This document shows positions 9,980-20,133 of a stretch of DNA of 64,000 nucleotides, one piece after another (position 1 is the stretch's first letter; each line of letters begins with the position of its first letter). Where the stretch lies: the NCBI GenBank assembly GCA_963576475.1, contig OY754982.1, forward strand, positions 5,725,201 through 5,789,200, in the 5' to 3' direction. This DNA comes from Molanna angustata. Lineage: Eukaryota > Arthropoda > Insecta > Trichoptera > Molannidae. A program made the position numbers and the translations under genes. Below the pieces are notes generated by a model. That model had not been told where the DNA came from and made no database searches. It saw nothing but the letters and a program-made list of their open reading frames with translations.

Positions 9980-12049
9980 ATGGAATCACACCAGTTAAAT
10001 ACAAAAAAATACAAGCATTGCTTAAACGGAGTATCCAAAAGGACTTATTTTCGTGAAATTGCAAAAATTTCTTCAGTCATCAATGACGAGCTTCAATATT
10101 CCAACCAACTTAGAAGTATTTCTTCCGTTAGTTCAGAGGATCCTATCCGTACCATTAATTTTCATACTGATACAGAACGTACAAGAATTAACGAGAGTAA
10201 TACTTTATTAAATATCAGCGACAGTGTGTTTCACGATTTCTCAAGTGATTCAGACTCACAAGCTGACTCACACAATAATGTAATATCAGAACAATTAATA
10301 TCATGGCATAGACAGCATAATATAACCCAAAAAGCTCTATCACATCTTTTGCAAATTTTGAGACCACATATTACTTGTTTACCTCTTGACAGTCGTACTC
10401 TGTTGCAAACACCGCGTACTATTAATTCAATAACGTGTTGCGAAGGTAGTTATGTGTATTTTGGAGTACAAAAATACTTATTACAAAGAATTAATTCGGG
10501 ACTTAGACCATCTAACTACCCGTTTATAAAAAAACTCGTTAAAGAATATCACCCAAGAAATCTTTTGACAATTTCAATAAATGTAGATGGTTTGCCTTTA
10601 CACTCAAGTACAAGCAAATATTTTTGGCCAATTTTAGGAAGAATGGATCAGTCTGTAAATAAAAATCCTTTTGTAATTGCTTTATACTATGGAGAAACAA
10701 AACCAGCAGACTCAGATGTTTTTTTATACCCTTTTGTTGAAGAATTATCAAAATTAGAAAAATTGGGATTGACTGCTAACAACAATAAATATTTCATTCG
10801 CGTAAGTTGCATTATTGCTGATGCTCCTGCAAGAGCTTTTGTAAAATGTATTATGTCACATAATTCTTTACATGGGTGCGAAAAATGTTGTCAAGAAGGT
10901 ATTTATCAAGGAAGAACGACATGGAAGTATAATTCAACAATGCTTCAAAGAAATGACAACTCTTTTGCCAATTTAGAATATAGTGAACACCAACGAAGCA
11001 GATCAATATTATCAAAACTTCAAATTGGATTAGTTACTCAAGTCCCTTTGGATTATATGCATTTAGTGTGTCTTGGAGTAATGAAAAGATTAATAAGAAT
11101 CTGGGTTGACAAGGGAATAAAAAAGTGTAAACTGAGTAGAAATAATAAAAACATTATATCCGACAGATTGCTTCGAATTGCAAAAAAACATGTTCCATCA
11201 GAATTGTCACGAAAATCACGACCCTTGAAAGATTTTAAATACTGGAAAGCTACAGAGTTTCGTTCTTTTTTACTATATTATGGACCTTCAGTACTTTATG
11301 GTTTGCTTCCTAATCACTTGTACGAACATTTTCTTGTTTTACACTGTGGAATATATATACTAACATCTAGTGAATTAAGCAACGATACTGCATGGATAAA
11401 CTATGCAAATAAATTAATTCATTGTTTTGTAAAAGATCTTCCCGACTTGTATTGCAAAGAGTTGTTGATTTACAATTTTCATAATATTTTGCACTTAGCT
11501 AATGATGTTAAAAATTATGGATGTTTAGACAATTTCTCTGCTTTTCCATTTGAGAATTTTATGTGTAAAATTAAACGTTTGGTTCATGGACCTAATAATC
11601 CTTTACAACAAGTAACTAAAAGACTATACGAGCAAAACAATTTAGATTCTTTATATTCATTAAATTCCGAACCTAAAAAAGAGATAAAAAAACATGGTAT
11701 AATAACATCATTTGTACTTCCCAATTTTTCTAATTGTGTTGCTGGTATCTCTTTAAAAGACTCATGTTTTGTAACTAAAGATTGTAATATCATTATAATA
11801 AAAGAAATAAGCAGAACAAAAAAAATGTGTTCATATGATTTAAAATGTGACATATTTGAACAAAAGAGAGATTACTTTGAGCTGCCCTTGAAAAGTAGTA
11901 AATTAGGAATTTTTGAAGTATTCTCACGCAAAAGTGGTTTTAGTTACTCTTCTTCTCAACTTTATAAAAAATGTTTATTGCTACCTAATTTTAAGAATAA
12001 AAATACCTTTTTATGTGTTCCATACACTAATATGAATTTATTTCATTAA
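9980..12049 (+). CDS. tnp2-type (Transposase_21, CACTA) transposase, 689 residues, intact
   Basis: One uninterrupted frame from ATG 9,980 to TAA 12,049. It should cut and join DNA at the ends of its own element in the nucleus. Family marks in order: a Ser/Asp-rich linker at 80-100; NVDGLPLHSSTSKYFWPIL (201-219) with candidate catalytic Asp203; DSDVFLYPFVEEL (244-256), the usual acidic helix; VSCIIADAPARAF (275-287) with candidate Asp281; a Cys cluster HGCEKCCQ (298-305); PLDYMHLVCLGVMKRLIRIW (356-375), the most recognisable signature; NFHNILHLANDV (499-510); and FPFENFMCKIKRLV (522-535) with Glu525 as the likely third acidic residue. Assigning which acids are catalytic is inference from the D-D-E pattern of the family. 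The start is taken because the next upstream frame is closed and the N-terminus looks like those of hydra and aphid relatives. No introns are needed. No stop or frameshift, unlike every LINE around it. Confidence 0.85.
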   Translation: MESHQLNTKKYKHCLNGVSKRTYFREIAKISSVINDELQYSNQLRSISSVSSEDPIRTINFHTDTERTRINESNTLLNISDSVFHDFSSDSDSQADSHNNVISEQLISWHRQHNITQKALSHLLQILRPHITCLPLDSRTLLQTPRTINSITCCEGSYVYFGVQKYLLQRINSGLRPSNYPFIKKLVKEYHPRNLLTISINVDGLPLHSSTSKYFWPILGRMDQSVNKNPFVIALYYGETKPADSDVFLYPFVEELSKLEKLGLTANNNKYFIRVSCIIADAPARAFVKCIMSHNSLHGCEKCCQEGIYQGRTTWKYNSTMLQRNDNSFANLEYSEHQRSRSILSKLQIGLVTQVPLDYMHLVCLGVMKRLIRIWVDKGIKKCKLSRNNKNIISDRLLRIAKKHVPSELSRKSRPLKDFKYWKATEFRSFLLYYGPSVLYGLLPNHLYEHFLVLHCGIYILTSSELSNDTAWINYANKLIHCFVKDLPDLYCKELLIYNFHNILHLANDVKNYGCLDNFSAFPFENFMCKIKRLVHGPNNPLQQVTKRLYEQNNLDSLYSLNSEPKKEIKKHGIITSFVLPNFSNCVAGISLKDSCFVTKDCNIIIIKEISRTKKMCSYDLKCDIFEQKRDYFELPLKSSKLGIFEVFSRKSGFSYSSSQLYKKCLLLPNFKNKNTFLCVPYTNMNLFH

Positions 12050-12510
12050 ACTAGGTTAAGAATAAAAAAAAATGTGCGAAAAAAACATATATGTACGTAC
12101 CTATATTAAAGAAATATGAGAAGGAAATTCACGTTTTTTTTATTTGACAAAAAATATACCTAAATGAAAATTAATAATTGCATATATTTATTACTCATTG
12201 AACTACTATTTTTTCAAGTTTTTCAAAAAGAGTTTATAATGTGGTACTTATTAATATTGCTTGAAAAATATTCTTATAATATTTAAAATACAAAACACGA
12301 AAGAAAAAAAACAGTGTAAAATACTACATATGAAATAAAAACATACAACCTTAAAATAAAAACAAAATAAAACATAGAAAACTTTTAAAAGGCTAAACGT
12401 TTATCAAAATTTAAACTCTTTCTTTATTTCCTATACATCTGAATAAAAAGTAGAATCTTGAAACTTTCTAATACAATAAGAAAATAAAATCAATATTATG
12501 GAAACATCAC
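12050..12510. other. 3' flank of the transposase gene
   Basis: AT-rich. AATAAAAAA at 12,060 lies 11 bp past the stop and could serve as a polyadenylation signal; others follow at 12,350-12,370. No other feature. Confidence 0.45.
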
Positions 12511-13342
12511 TGAGAAATAATCATCAGGCTGCCGATAGTGAAGATTCTGATATCAATCACTGACGGTGGATATACCCCCAATGATTATCTATGGAATAAT
12601 CGTCGGAGCTCCAACGTTGATTATTCTATCAGTGAGTTACTGTGGAATAATCATCGGGGATCTGACAGTAGGTATTTCCACGGTGAATAAATGTGGAATA
12701 ATCGTCGGCTGCCGACTGTGGATCTTCTAACAATGAATCATTGTGGAATAGACATCGGTATGCCGACAACGGATTTTCTAACAGTGAATCATTGTGGAAT
12801 AAAGATCGATCTGCCGACAGTGGATATTCTGACAATGAATCATTGTGGAATAGACATCGGTCTGCCGACGGTGGGTGTTCTAACAGTAAATCACTGTGGA
12901 ATAATTGTCGGGGATCCGACAGTAGGTATTCACACGGTGAATAAATGTGGAATAATCGTCGGCTGCCGACTGTGGATATTGTAACATTGAATTACTGTGG
13001 AATAATCATCGGGCTGCCGACTGTGTATATTCTCATTGTGGAATAGACATCGATCTGCAGACGGTAGATATTATAACAATGAATCATTGTGGAGTAGACA
13101 TCGATCTGCCGACGGTATATATTCTGACAATGAATCATTGTGGAATAGACATCGGTCTGCCGACGGTGGGTGTTCTAACAGTAAATCACTGTGGAATAAT
13201 TGTCGGGGATCCGACAGTAGGTATTCACACGGTGAATAAATGTGGAATAATCATCGGACGACCGATGGTGGGATTTGTCAATGTGAAGCACTATGGAATA
13301 ATTGTCGAACAGCCGACGGTGGATATTCCTAAAGTGAAATAC
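12511..13342 (+). repeat. Right subterminal 51-bp repeat array, about 16 units
   Basis: TGTGGAATA (or TATGGAATA) starts at 12590, 12641, 12692, 12742, 12793, 12844, 12895, 12946, 12996, 13037, 13088, 13139, 13190, 13241 and 13292, a 51-bp period with one 10-bp deletion. Degenerate units extend back to about 12,511. Most units carry a short palindrome of the type GTCGG-CTG-CCGAC followed by a TGG and AATCATTG block. A block of three units at 12,844-12,995 is repeated almost exactly at 13,139-13,290, so units have been copied in groups. The array is the reverse complement of the one at 1-125. Short reading frames across it are artefacts, because 51 is a multiple of three. Confidence 0.9.
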
Positions 13343-13369
13343 ACCGTCGGTGCCGTTCGTTGGGGATGA

Positions 13370-13860
13370 TATGTTTTGCACTATTGCCGATCACTAGCTG
13401 ACCTTATATTTTTCAATATTTGGCCGATGGTCATATCCACAGTGAATGACTGTGGGAACATATACACCGTCGCCACCCGACTATTACTACACGTTCATTA
13501 ATTACTAAGTTGGTAACGGTAACAAAGTATCGGTATGTGACGGTTAAAATATTACGAAATAATCGGTCGATTCAGTGTCGGCAAAACGGCCTAAAAATTG
13601 ATGGGTGAATAACTGTTGAGCCAATGTCGGCAAATGATAGTTGACCGTTATAGCCGACCGTCGAGTTCTGACATATAAAAAGCGGTCGACGGAACGTCGG
13701 GAAAAGGTACCGAAAATTGGTTGGCAAATAACAGTTGAAGCAACGTCGGCAAACTGACGTCGGCAAAAAATAGTTGGGCCCATTGCAATATATCATTTAA
13801 GAGCCGATCGTCGGTTTGCCCACAGAGCCGACGTAAAAAAGCGGTTGGACCAACGAAGTG
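13370..13860 (+). repeat. Right terminal region of the CACTA-like element with GTCGGCAAA motifs
   Basis: GC content rises and GTCGGCAAA or GTCGGGAAAA recurs at about 13,577, 13,627, 13,698, 13,746 and 13,761, with AGTTG and CGACCGT nearby, unlike the 51-bp unit before it. The stretch ends ...GCGGTTGGACCAACGAAGTG at 13,860, that is CACTTCGTTGGTCCAACC on the minus strand. CACTA elements start with CACT; taking this as the terminus is inference, since the matching left end is outside the window. Confidence 0.55.
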
Positions 13861-13864
13861 TGCT

Positions 13865-15435
13865 ATTAGGGATAATCACTTCAAACAGCTACTCAGTCCG
13901 TCCCAACATGGTTTCATCAATGGGCGTTCTACAACGAGTAACCTGCTGGAATATGTTGACTATCTTAAGTTGACTGTTGGTGGACGCAAACAGGTAGACA
14001 CAATCTATACTGATTTCCGTAAGGCGTTTGATAAGGTTGATCATGGTATACTCTATAAAAAGTTAGAAGCGACAGGAATTCACGGCAATCTTCTAAGATG
14101 GCTGAAATCCTACATAAGTGGAAGAATCCAGACTGTATGTGTGAATGGTTTTGAGTCTTCGCCTTCCACTGTAACGTCGGGTGTCCCCCAGGGTTCCCAC
14201 TTAGGCCCATTATTGTTTAATATTTTCATAAATGATCTCCCGGCCATCCTTAGTTGTGATTGTTTGTTATACGCAGACGACCTAAAGATCTTTAAGAACA
14301 TTAATAACTTCAATGACTGTCTACAATTACAATCCAACCTTGATGCTATCAACACGTGGTGCGAATCCAATAAAATGGAATTAAACATCGAAAAATGTTT
14401 AATTATAGGATTCTCCAGAAAACGCACAACAATTCATTTCGACTATAAGCTGGGCAATATTCCATTGAAAAGGGTTGACTCAATACGGGATCTTGGGGTA
14501 ATATTTGACTCTGGACTGACGTTCAAGTGTCATATAGACGACATTGTGGCTCGCGCAAGCCGAACAGCAGGGTTCGTCTTGAGAACAGCAAAACCTTTCA
14601 AGAGAAATGAAAGTCTGATCACCCTGTTCCGTTCACTGGTGCAGAGCATACTTGAATACAACTCATGTGTTTGGAGTCCTCACTATGGAGTTGACATCGA
14701 CCCGATAGAATCTGTCCAAAAATATTTTTTAAGAGTCATCACAAATAGAGCAGGGCTGTGTAATAGGTTGAGGACTTACGATGAACGTTTAGACTATTTC
14801 GGAACTACTAAACTCGAGACTAGACGACAAATACATGACTTTACTATACTTCACAAAATTGTTAATGGTATCATAGATTCGAGACTTTTACAATACATAC
14901 AATTTAACATTCCTAGAAGATCGTTGAGATTTGCCAATACCTTTCATGTCAGCATGCTTCGTACTAGCTTTATGTATTACAGTCCTATACCGAGAATGTG
15001 TAGACAGTATAATGAGGTGACAAGGGAGTATCCTGATCTTGACGTGTTTGCCGATTCGCTGTCTGCTTTTAAGAAAAAAGTTAAGTTACGCCTGTTGGTT
15101 TAGAATGTCTCCGTGAAATTTAAATTTAAATTGAAATTAAAATTTACTTGATGTTTGAATGCTATTGCATGTTCTGTTAAGGATTTTTTTTTCATTTTTT
15201 ACTGTTTCTTAAAATGTCTAATTGTTGTTTAATGGATGTAGTATATATATATATATATATGTGTAATTAATGCTTTAATTTAATAATAGCTCATGAAATT
15301 TATTAATGTTGTGTGCATCCATTATTGGAAGTCCAGCATACTCATAGATAAAAACAAATATTTTGACATGGAAGTTATAAGCTGGATTTCTGTTGATGCG
15401 CCTTTTTAAATTAATAAAAAATAAAATAAAATAAA
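13865..15435 (+). mobile_element. Jockey-like LINE, 5'-truncated, with open reverse transcriptase C-terminal 400 residues
   Basis: An open frame runs from the 5' border (about 13,860) to the stop at 15,103 without an initiating Met: SPSQHGFINGRSTTSNLLEY, IYTDFRKAFDKVDHGILYKK, VTSGVPQGSHLGPLLFNIFI, the catalytic LLYADDLKIF, then the thumb SRTAGFVLRTAKPF and LEYNSCVWSPHYG and C-terminus RSLRFANTFHV. All reverse transcriptase boxes from finger 2 on are intact. The 3' UTR (15,104-15,410) contains GTGCATCC...GTCCAGCA and ends in an A-rich tail AATAAAATAAAATAAAG at 15,419-15,435. The endonuclease and gag-like parts are missing. Its 5' border abuts the presumed end of the CACTA-like element, and its 3' border cuts a minus-strand LINE. 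No target duplication was found. Confidence 0.88.
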
Positions 15436-16884
15436 GGTACCACGACTGCATTTCTCCAGTCCGCAGGAGTGCGTCCTGCTTCCCAACATAAGTTGAAAAG
15501 AGAGTGGCACCACTCCAACGTCTGCTCGCCGCCATATTTTATAAGTTTAGCTGATACACTATAATATCCGGCAGCTTTTCCCGCTTTCGCGTGTTTTACT
15601 GCTTCAAGCACCTCCTCTCGCGTAATTTCATCTTTTTCGTCTTCACTTACTTGCCATGCTCTCTGAGTCACGCCCCCGCTTGTACCGCTATCGTATAGCT
15701 CCATGAAATCGTTCCATCGTTCTTTCACGCCCTCTTCATCCATAATTATTTTTCCGTCTTTATCATTAATTCCTTGCAATGCTTTCACAGTTCCATTTTT
15801 CCTTTTCGCTACGCCTTTCCAGAACATTTTCATGTTTCCAGGAAAGTCGTTGGCTATTTTCAGGCTTTCTTTTTCTTTCACACAGTCTTTTTCTCTTTTT
15901 ACGGTGTCTTTTACTAGTTTCTTGCACACTTTATACTTCTCTTTTGCTCTCTCTTCACTATCCGATCCTTTCGCAGCTATTAATTCCATCCATGCTTTTT
16001 TTCTTTTCACCCACAGCTAACTTAACTTTCTCATTCCACCATGCGTCGCCTTTCTTTCCACCTCTTTTAGCAACACCACAGACATTCTTCGCTGTCTTGC
16101 ACACGGTCTCTTTCAGGGTCGTCCATGCGTCTTCCATATTTTTTTTTTACTATGTGTTGGTCTAAGAAGTTCGTTTCCAGTCTTTTTTCCATATACATTT
16201 CTTACACTCTCATCTTGCAGCCTTTCAACTTTGGTTCGCTTCGGTGGGTTTTTGAGCGCCAGCCGGTGAACAGATCAATTTTTGATATCACCAAGTAGTG
16301 ATCAGTCTCCAGCTCCGCGCCCCTATACACTCTAGTGTCCACTGTCGCTTTCCTCAGTGCGGCATCAACACATACATAATCAATAATCGACCTTTCATTC
16401 CCTCTTTCCCATGTATACTGGTGCACTCTTTTGTGGCTTAATACTGAGTTCGCCACAAATAAATTCCCTTCCGTGCACACTTCTAGTAGCCTCTTTCCAT
16501 TGTCATTCACTCTAATATAGCCGTGGGGGCCGAGGACAGACTCGAAATCTTTCCTGCGGACACCCACCCATCCATTTAGATCTCCAGCCAGAATCACTCT
16601 TTCATTATCCTTCCTCTCGTTCATTATTTCGATCACACTGTTCCAAAAATCATCCTTTTAACTTTCACTGTCGGAGTTCCCAGGCGCATATCCTACTATT
16701 AGAAATACGCTTGTTATTCCAATCTTCACCCTTACCCACATCAGTCTAGGCCTTGCAAGCTTGTACTCTTTCATACATTTCCCCATTCGTTTCGCTAGAA
16801 TCACACCGACCCCTTTGCATGCAAACTCGTCACTCTTCACTCCCGACCACAGCTCTATCATACCATCATTCCTAACGTTCATCC
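15432..16884 (-). mobile_element. RTE-like LINE fragment, endonuclease half, minus strand
   Basis: Minus frames 16918-16658 and 16636-16202 form an endonuclease/exonuclease/phosphatase-type domain: FACKGVGVILAKRM, VILAGDLNGWVG (catalytic GDLN), SIIDYVCVD and ETDHYLV (SDH-type end motif). Frame 16010-15411 is the linker and reverse transcriptase start (EEVLEAVKHAKAGKAAGYYS, WCHSLFNLCWEAGRTPADW, NAVVVPLF). The element stops exactly where the copy at 3,230-4,622 begins, because the plus-strand LINE tail at 15,435 interrupts it. Stops separate the frames, so it is dead. Same family as 3,230-4,622 by the shared junction peptide and style of sequence. Confidence 0.85.
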
Positions 16885-16922
16885 CTATTGACAGTTGGAT
16901 CTCATGTGTTACCTGCAACTAG
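16885..16922 (+). mobile_element. 3' end scrap of the Helitron-like repeat
   Basis: CCCTATTGACAGTTGGATCT then CATGTGTTACCTGCAACTAG, ending in CTAG followed by T. It is joined directly to the endonuclease half of the LINE on its left. Confidence 0.65.
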
Positions 16923-16939
16923 TTTATGTATCTCTTACT

Positions 16940-17100
16940 TGTGTAACTTATGTGAATGAATATGAGCTCATGTAAATTTGTGTGCATCCTTAATTGGACG
17001 TCCAGCACTCAATATAATAATAACCAATATTATTTTCTTTTTATGAAAATTGTAAGCTGGATGTCTGTCCATGTACCCTTTTTAATAAAATAAATAAATG
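16940..17100 (+). mobile_element. LINE 3' UTR fragment
   Basis: GAGCTCATGTAAATTTGTGT then GCATCC and GACGTCCAGCACTC, ending AATAAAATAAATAAAT, parallels the 3' UTR and tail of the LINE at 15,290-15,435. It is a 5'-truncated copy of the same family that has inserted into the Helitron-like repeat which resumes at 17,097. Confidence 0.7.
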
Positions 17101-17515
17101 TGTTTTTTAGAAAACTAAATACCTTAAAATATTCAATAATTTGGATTTATAGTTACTTATTTTTCAACTATACATACTATCGCTATTGATAGTTGGATCT
17201 CATGTGTTACATGCATCTAGGTTCTATATACGGATTTACTCAGAATTCAGAGTAAAAAATTTAGTATGTCTGTCTGTGTGTGTGTGTGTGTGTCCGTCAC
17301 CCCCTTATAACTTTTGATCAGCTCAATTTACAGAGCCCAAAATTTCAGAAAGTATAAATAATTATAGACCTACAAAACTTTTATATTCAGAATTTTGAAT
17401 TTTTGTTTCAGTCAGCCGCCTATATGCAATATCTAAGAAGACTCAATAATTTGATACTTAAGCTCCAAACATACATACATACCATCATACTGTTTTCATA
17501 TTCTGGGTAGGAAAA
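17097..17515 (+). mobile_element. Helitron-like repeat, copy B, rearranged
   Basis: 17,097-17,220 is the 3' end (ATACTATCGCTATTGATAGT, CATGTGTTACATGCATCTAG). Directly after it 17,221-17,515 is an internal part (CGGATTTACTCAGAATTC, the TG tract, CCCCTTATAACTTTTGATC, CATCATACTGTTTTCATATT). The order is therefore permuted with respect to other copies, and two copies or a tandem arrangement are likely. Confidence 0.65.
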
Positions 17516-20133
17516 TAAAAGTAATCAAAATAAGCACACATTTTATTACCATATAGGTATTATTATAAAATATAAACTATAACTTAACTTTATTTATACA
17601 TCCATTCTTAAAATACTATCCATGAATATTGAACTGGCCACATTTTTATATCATAATGCAAAAGAAATAAACGTAAGTAAATATAGTAAATTGTTTGATA
17701 ACTGTTGCTAAAAAAAACATCACTTGTAAACAAATTATTGTATTTAACTTAATGTTCATCTCCCAATATAACACTACCATGAGACCATAAATAATGTTGT
17801 ATATCGATGTTTAGGGACAATATCAAAAGAATGTTAAAATAAACAGTACTATATAGATGAGCATCCACATAAGCGCAGTGGACTCCATATAGCAATTCAT
17901 GCGCACGCATCAAATTGTCAGCGGCAATAATGACGTTGTTGCTAGAAAATGAAAATCCGATCCGTCTGCTGCTTACCTGTGGACACTAAGCTTTACAGTG
18001 TCTTTTTATTTTATATTAAAAGGTATGTAATTAGTAAGGCTTAAATTAAAATGAGATAATTATGAATAGTTTCATAATTTTAAATTCAGTTTAATGGGTT
18101 TATCCTTAAATTGTATTTTAATATTTGAATTCTGCATTTTAAGTAAATATACAACATTCTTAACTAAACAGGTAAACTGGAAAGAATACATATATTGATA
18201 ATTGACATTATTAACCACACAATAATAAAGGATAAATATATATGAAATTAAACATTACAATGTAAGGCAGTAAATAACAAAAACTATCAATGGATGATGA
18301 CAACTTTATTATAAATATGGATGCATAGAATATTATTATGCTCAATATTAATTTAATCTAGAATAACTGAATCAATTCAATTTTACTATTTTAACGTCTT
18401 ATAATATAATGAACAGTGATACAATAAATTTGAATAAAAAAAATGAGAATATATAATCTTTGAAATACAAACAAATAAATTCAAATGCGTTCTTGAGACT
18501 GGATTTGATCATCATTCAGTCTTGAGATTGAGACTCATCCAAACCGGTTATTACAAAGGGTGTATGGATTTAAAAAAAATCATAATTAATACAAGCATAT
18601 TATGCTTATATTAATTATTTACTTGTACTTAAAGTATAAATCATGTTTAGAAATATTAAATGAATTATTTGTATGGCTATTTTTTACTTAAGCATAATAT
18701 TTTTCACTATTTTAGATACAATTAATACACATTGATACATATTTCAGACATAAAAGACAGTTTTGTCTGCATGAAATGAATTAAAACACAAAGTTGGAGC
18801 CCTGGTATACTGCAGACTTTTTAATCGGTCAATAGTTTGGTCAAGTTGGACTGCTTGCTAGTTTTTGTCAGATCGGCAGACTCTGAATAATTTTAATATG
18901 CTCACTTCCATACATCTTCATAATGATTAAAAGCCTGACCAAACAATCGATCGATTAAAAAGTATGTTTATTATTGTGAAATAATAAATATACCTATACT
19001 TATGTATTATAATTATTAAATTTTCATGCAAACACATTTCACAATAAGAAATAGAATTAAACAAATTCAAAATTCTTTTAGATCATTTTCTGAAATATTT
19101 TTGTTCTATTCACTGTTTTTTAATCGATAATTGAATTTTTTCAGTTTTTTTATTATTATTTGTACCTTAACATGAGAATGCATACAACCACTGGAAAACT
19201 AACTATAAATTTGATACAGAAAATTATTAGAAACTCTAAATTACATATAAGTATACTCCAGTACATTATATAAATGCAACACACAACATTTAATGTCAAT
19301 TAAAAATCTTACATTTCTAATTAAAACTTACACAATCAATAAAATGGCATAGCTAGTTTTCTAAATTAATATTATAAGTTTTAAAAACAAAACAATGGTA
19401 TCATGCTTGTGGACGGTGAATATTTAAAACTAAGATGGCAGTTTGTATTTAATTATTTTATCACAATGTGTCTCCAATCTTGAAAAATTATATTGATATA
19501 GTTATCGCTAAACATCTAGAAAAATCTGAAAAGAAAACTTTTTGTTTTTGATTGGTTGACAAGCTATTATACTATAACAATGATACAAAGGAATTTTCCT
19601 GTTAAATAGGTACTTATTTTATTGCAAGAACAAAAATATATTATAAAATAGTAAATTTATTTCAAGTCCAAGATTAAGTACCGTCCAAATACTTTTCAGT
19701 CACAACTTGTCAATTTAATTTAACTCTATGTAAATATATGGCTGATTCCAGTACGCTATACCTAACACACAATTTTCCCTTCGAGTTTTTATAGATTCAA
19801 ACATAAAAACTGTCTAATTATAGACAATAGCATACCTAGTTATCATATTTTAAAAGACTTATTTATTTATCATTGACAAAAGCATATTCTAAACTAGCTA
19901 TGCCATTGCAAATAAAAAAAATGCTTTTAAAAATAACACTTTTTTACAAAACTTACGCTCACATTTGTAACAAAAACTATATACTTAACTATGAAATTAT
20001 AAAAATAGTATTATGACATTTATTTATTTTAAATGAGGGTCATTGGATTTAAAATAATAAGTAGTTATTTATTTTTAAAATGAACAAAGATAATAAAGTG
20101 GTAGATCCATTTTATCCGTGATGATGTCATTCC
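17516..20133 (-). other. Probable long 3' UTR or 3' flank of the four-helix membrane protein gene
   Basis: 2.6 kb of AT-rich, apparently single-copy sequence directly downstream (minus strand) of the optional last exon. No repeats of the families seen elsewhere except at 17,856-18,000. Several AATAAA hexamers exist on the minus strand; I cannot choose the true end. Extent of the UTR is inference. Confidence 0.4.
17856..18000. mobile_element. MITE-like element with GC-richer ends
   Basis: AGATGAGCATCCACATAAGC at the left and GCTTACCTGTGGACACTAAG at the right are partial inverted repeats. The core CCGATCCGTCTGC matches CCGATCCGTCCGC at 31,180 and GCAGCGGACAGAGCGC at 28,770 (reverse complement). 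A dispersed MITE family is likely; the target duplication is not clear. Confidence 0.45.

Larger units (their letters stand above)
1..13860 (+). mobile_element. Two-gene CACTA-like (En/Spm-type) DNA transposon, left end cut off by the window
   Basis: Seen: tandem 51-bp repeats at 1-125 and at 12,511-13,342 in opposite orientation, a tnp2-type transposase gene (9,980-12,049, plus) and a DUF4806-domain gene (2,285-288, minus) transcribed away from each other between them. Known: plant CACTA elements carry a tnp2 transposase, a second protein that binds subterminal repeats, and inverted arrays of such repeats. Inferred: the whole stretch is one element; its right terminus is probably near 13,860, where the sequence ends ...CCAACGAAGTG (CACTTCGTTGG on the other strand). 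The left terminus should lie about 1.2 kb outside the window if the arms are symmetrical. LINE, Helitron-like and other repeats at 740-1,135 and 3,230-9,206 are read as later insertions into it. The alternative is two unrelated genes next to a satellite, but the inverted matching arrays argue against that. Confidence 0.72.

Noticed and set aside
12629..13381. Small repetitive frames across the 51-bp array on both strands
   Set aside because: Same artefact; the DNA repeat, not a protein, is conserved with the left array.
3230..16884. One LINE split by a 10.8-kb insertion
   Set aside because: The overlapping junction bases differ between halves (about 12 of 17 alike), and one border lies inside the CACTA-like element while the other lies outside it.
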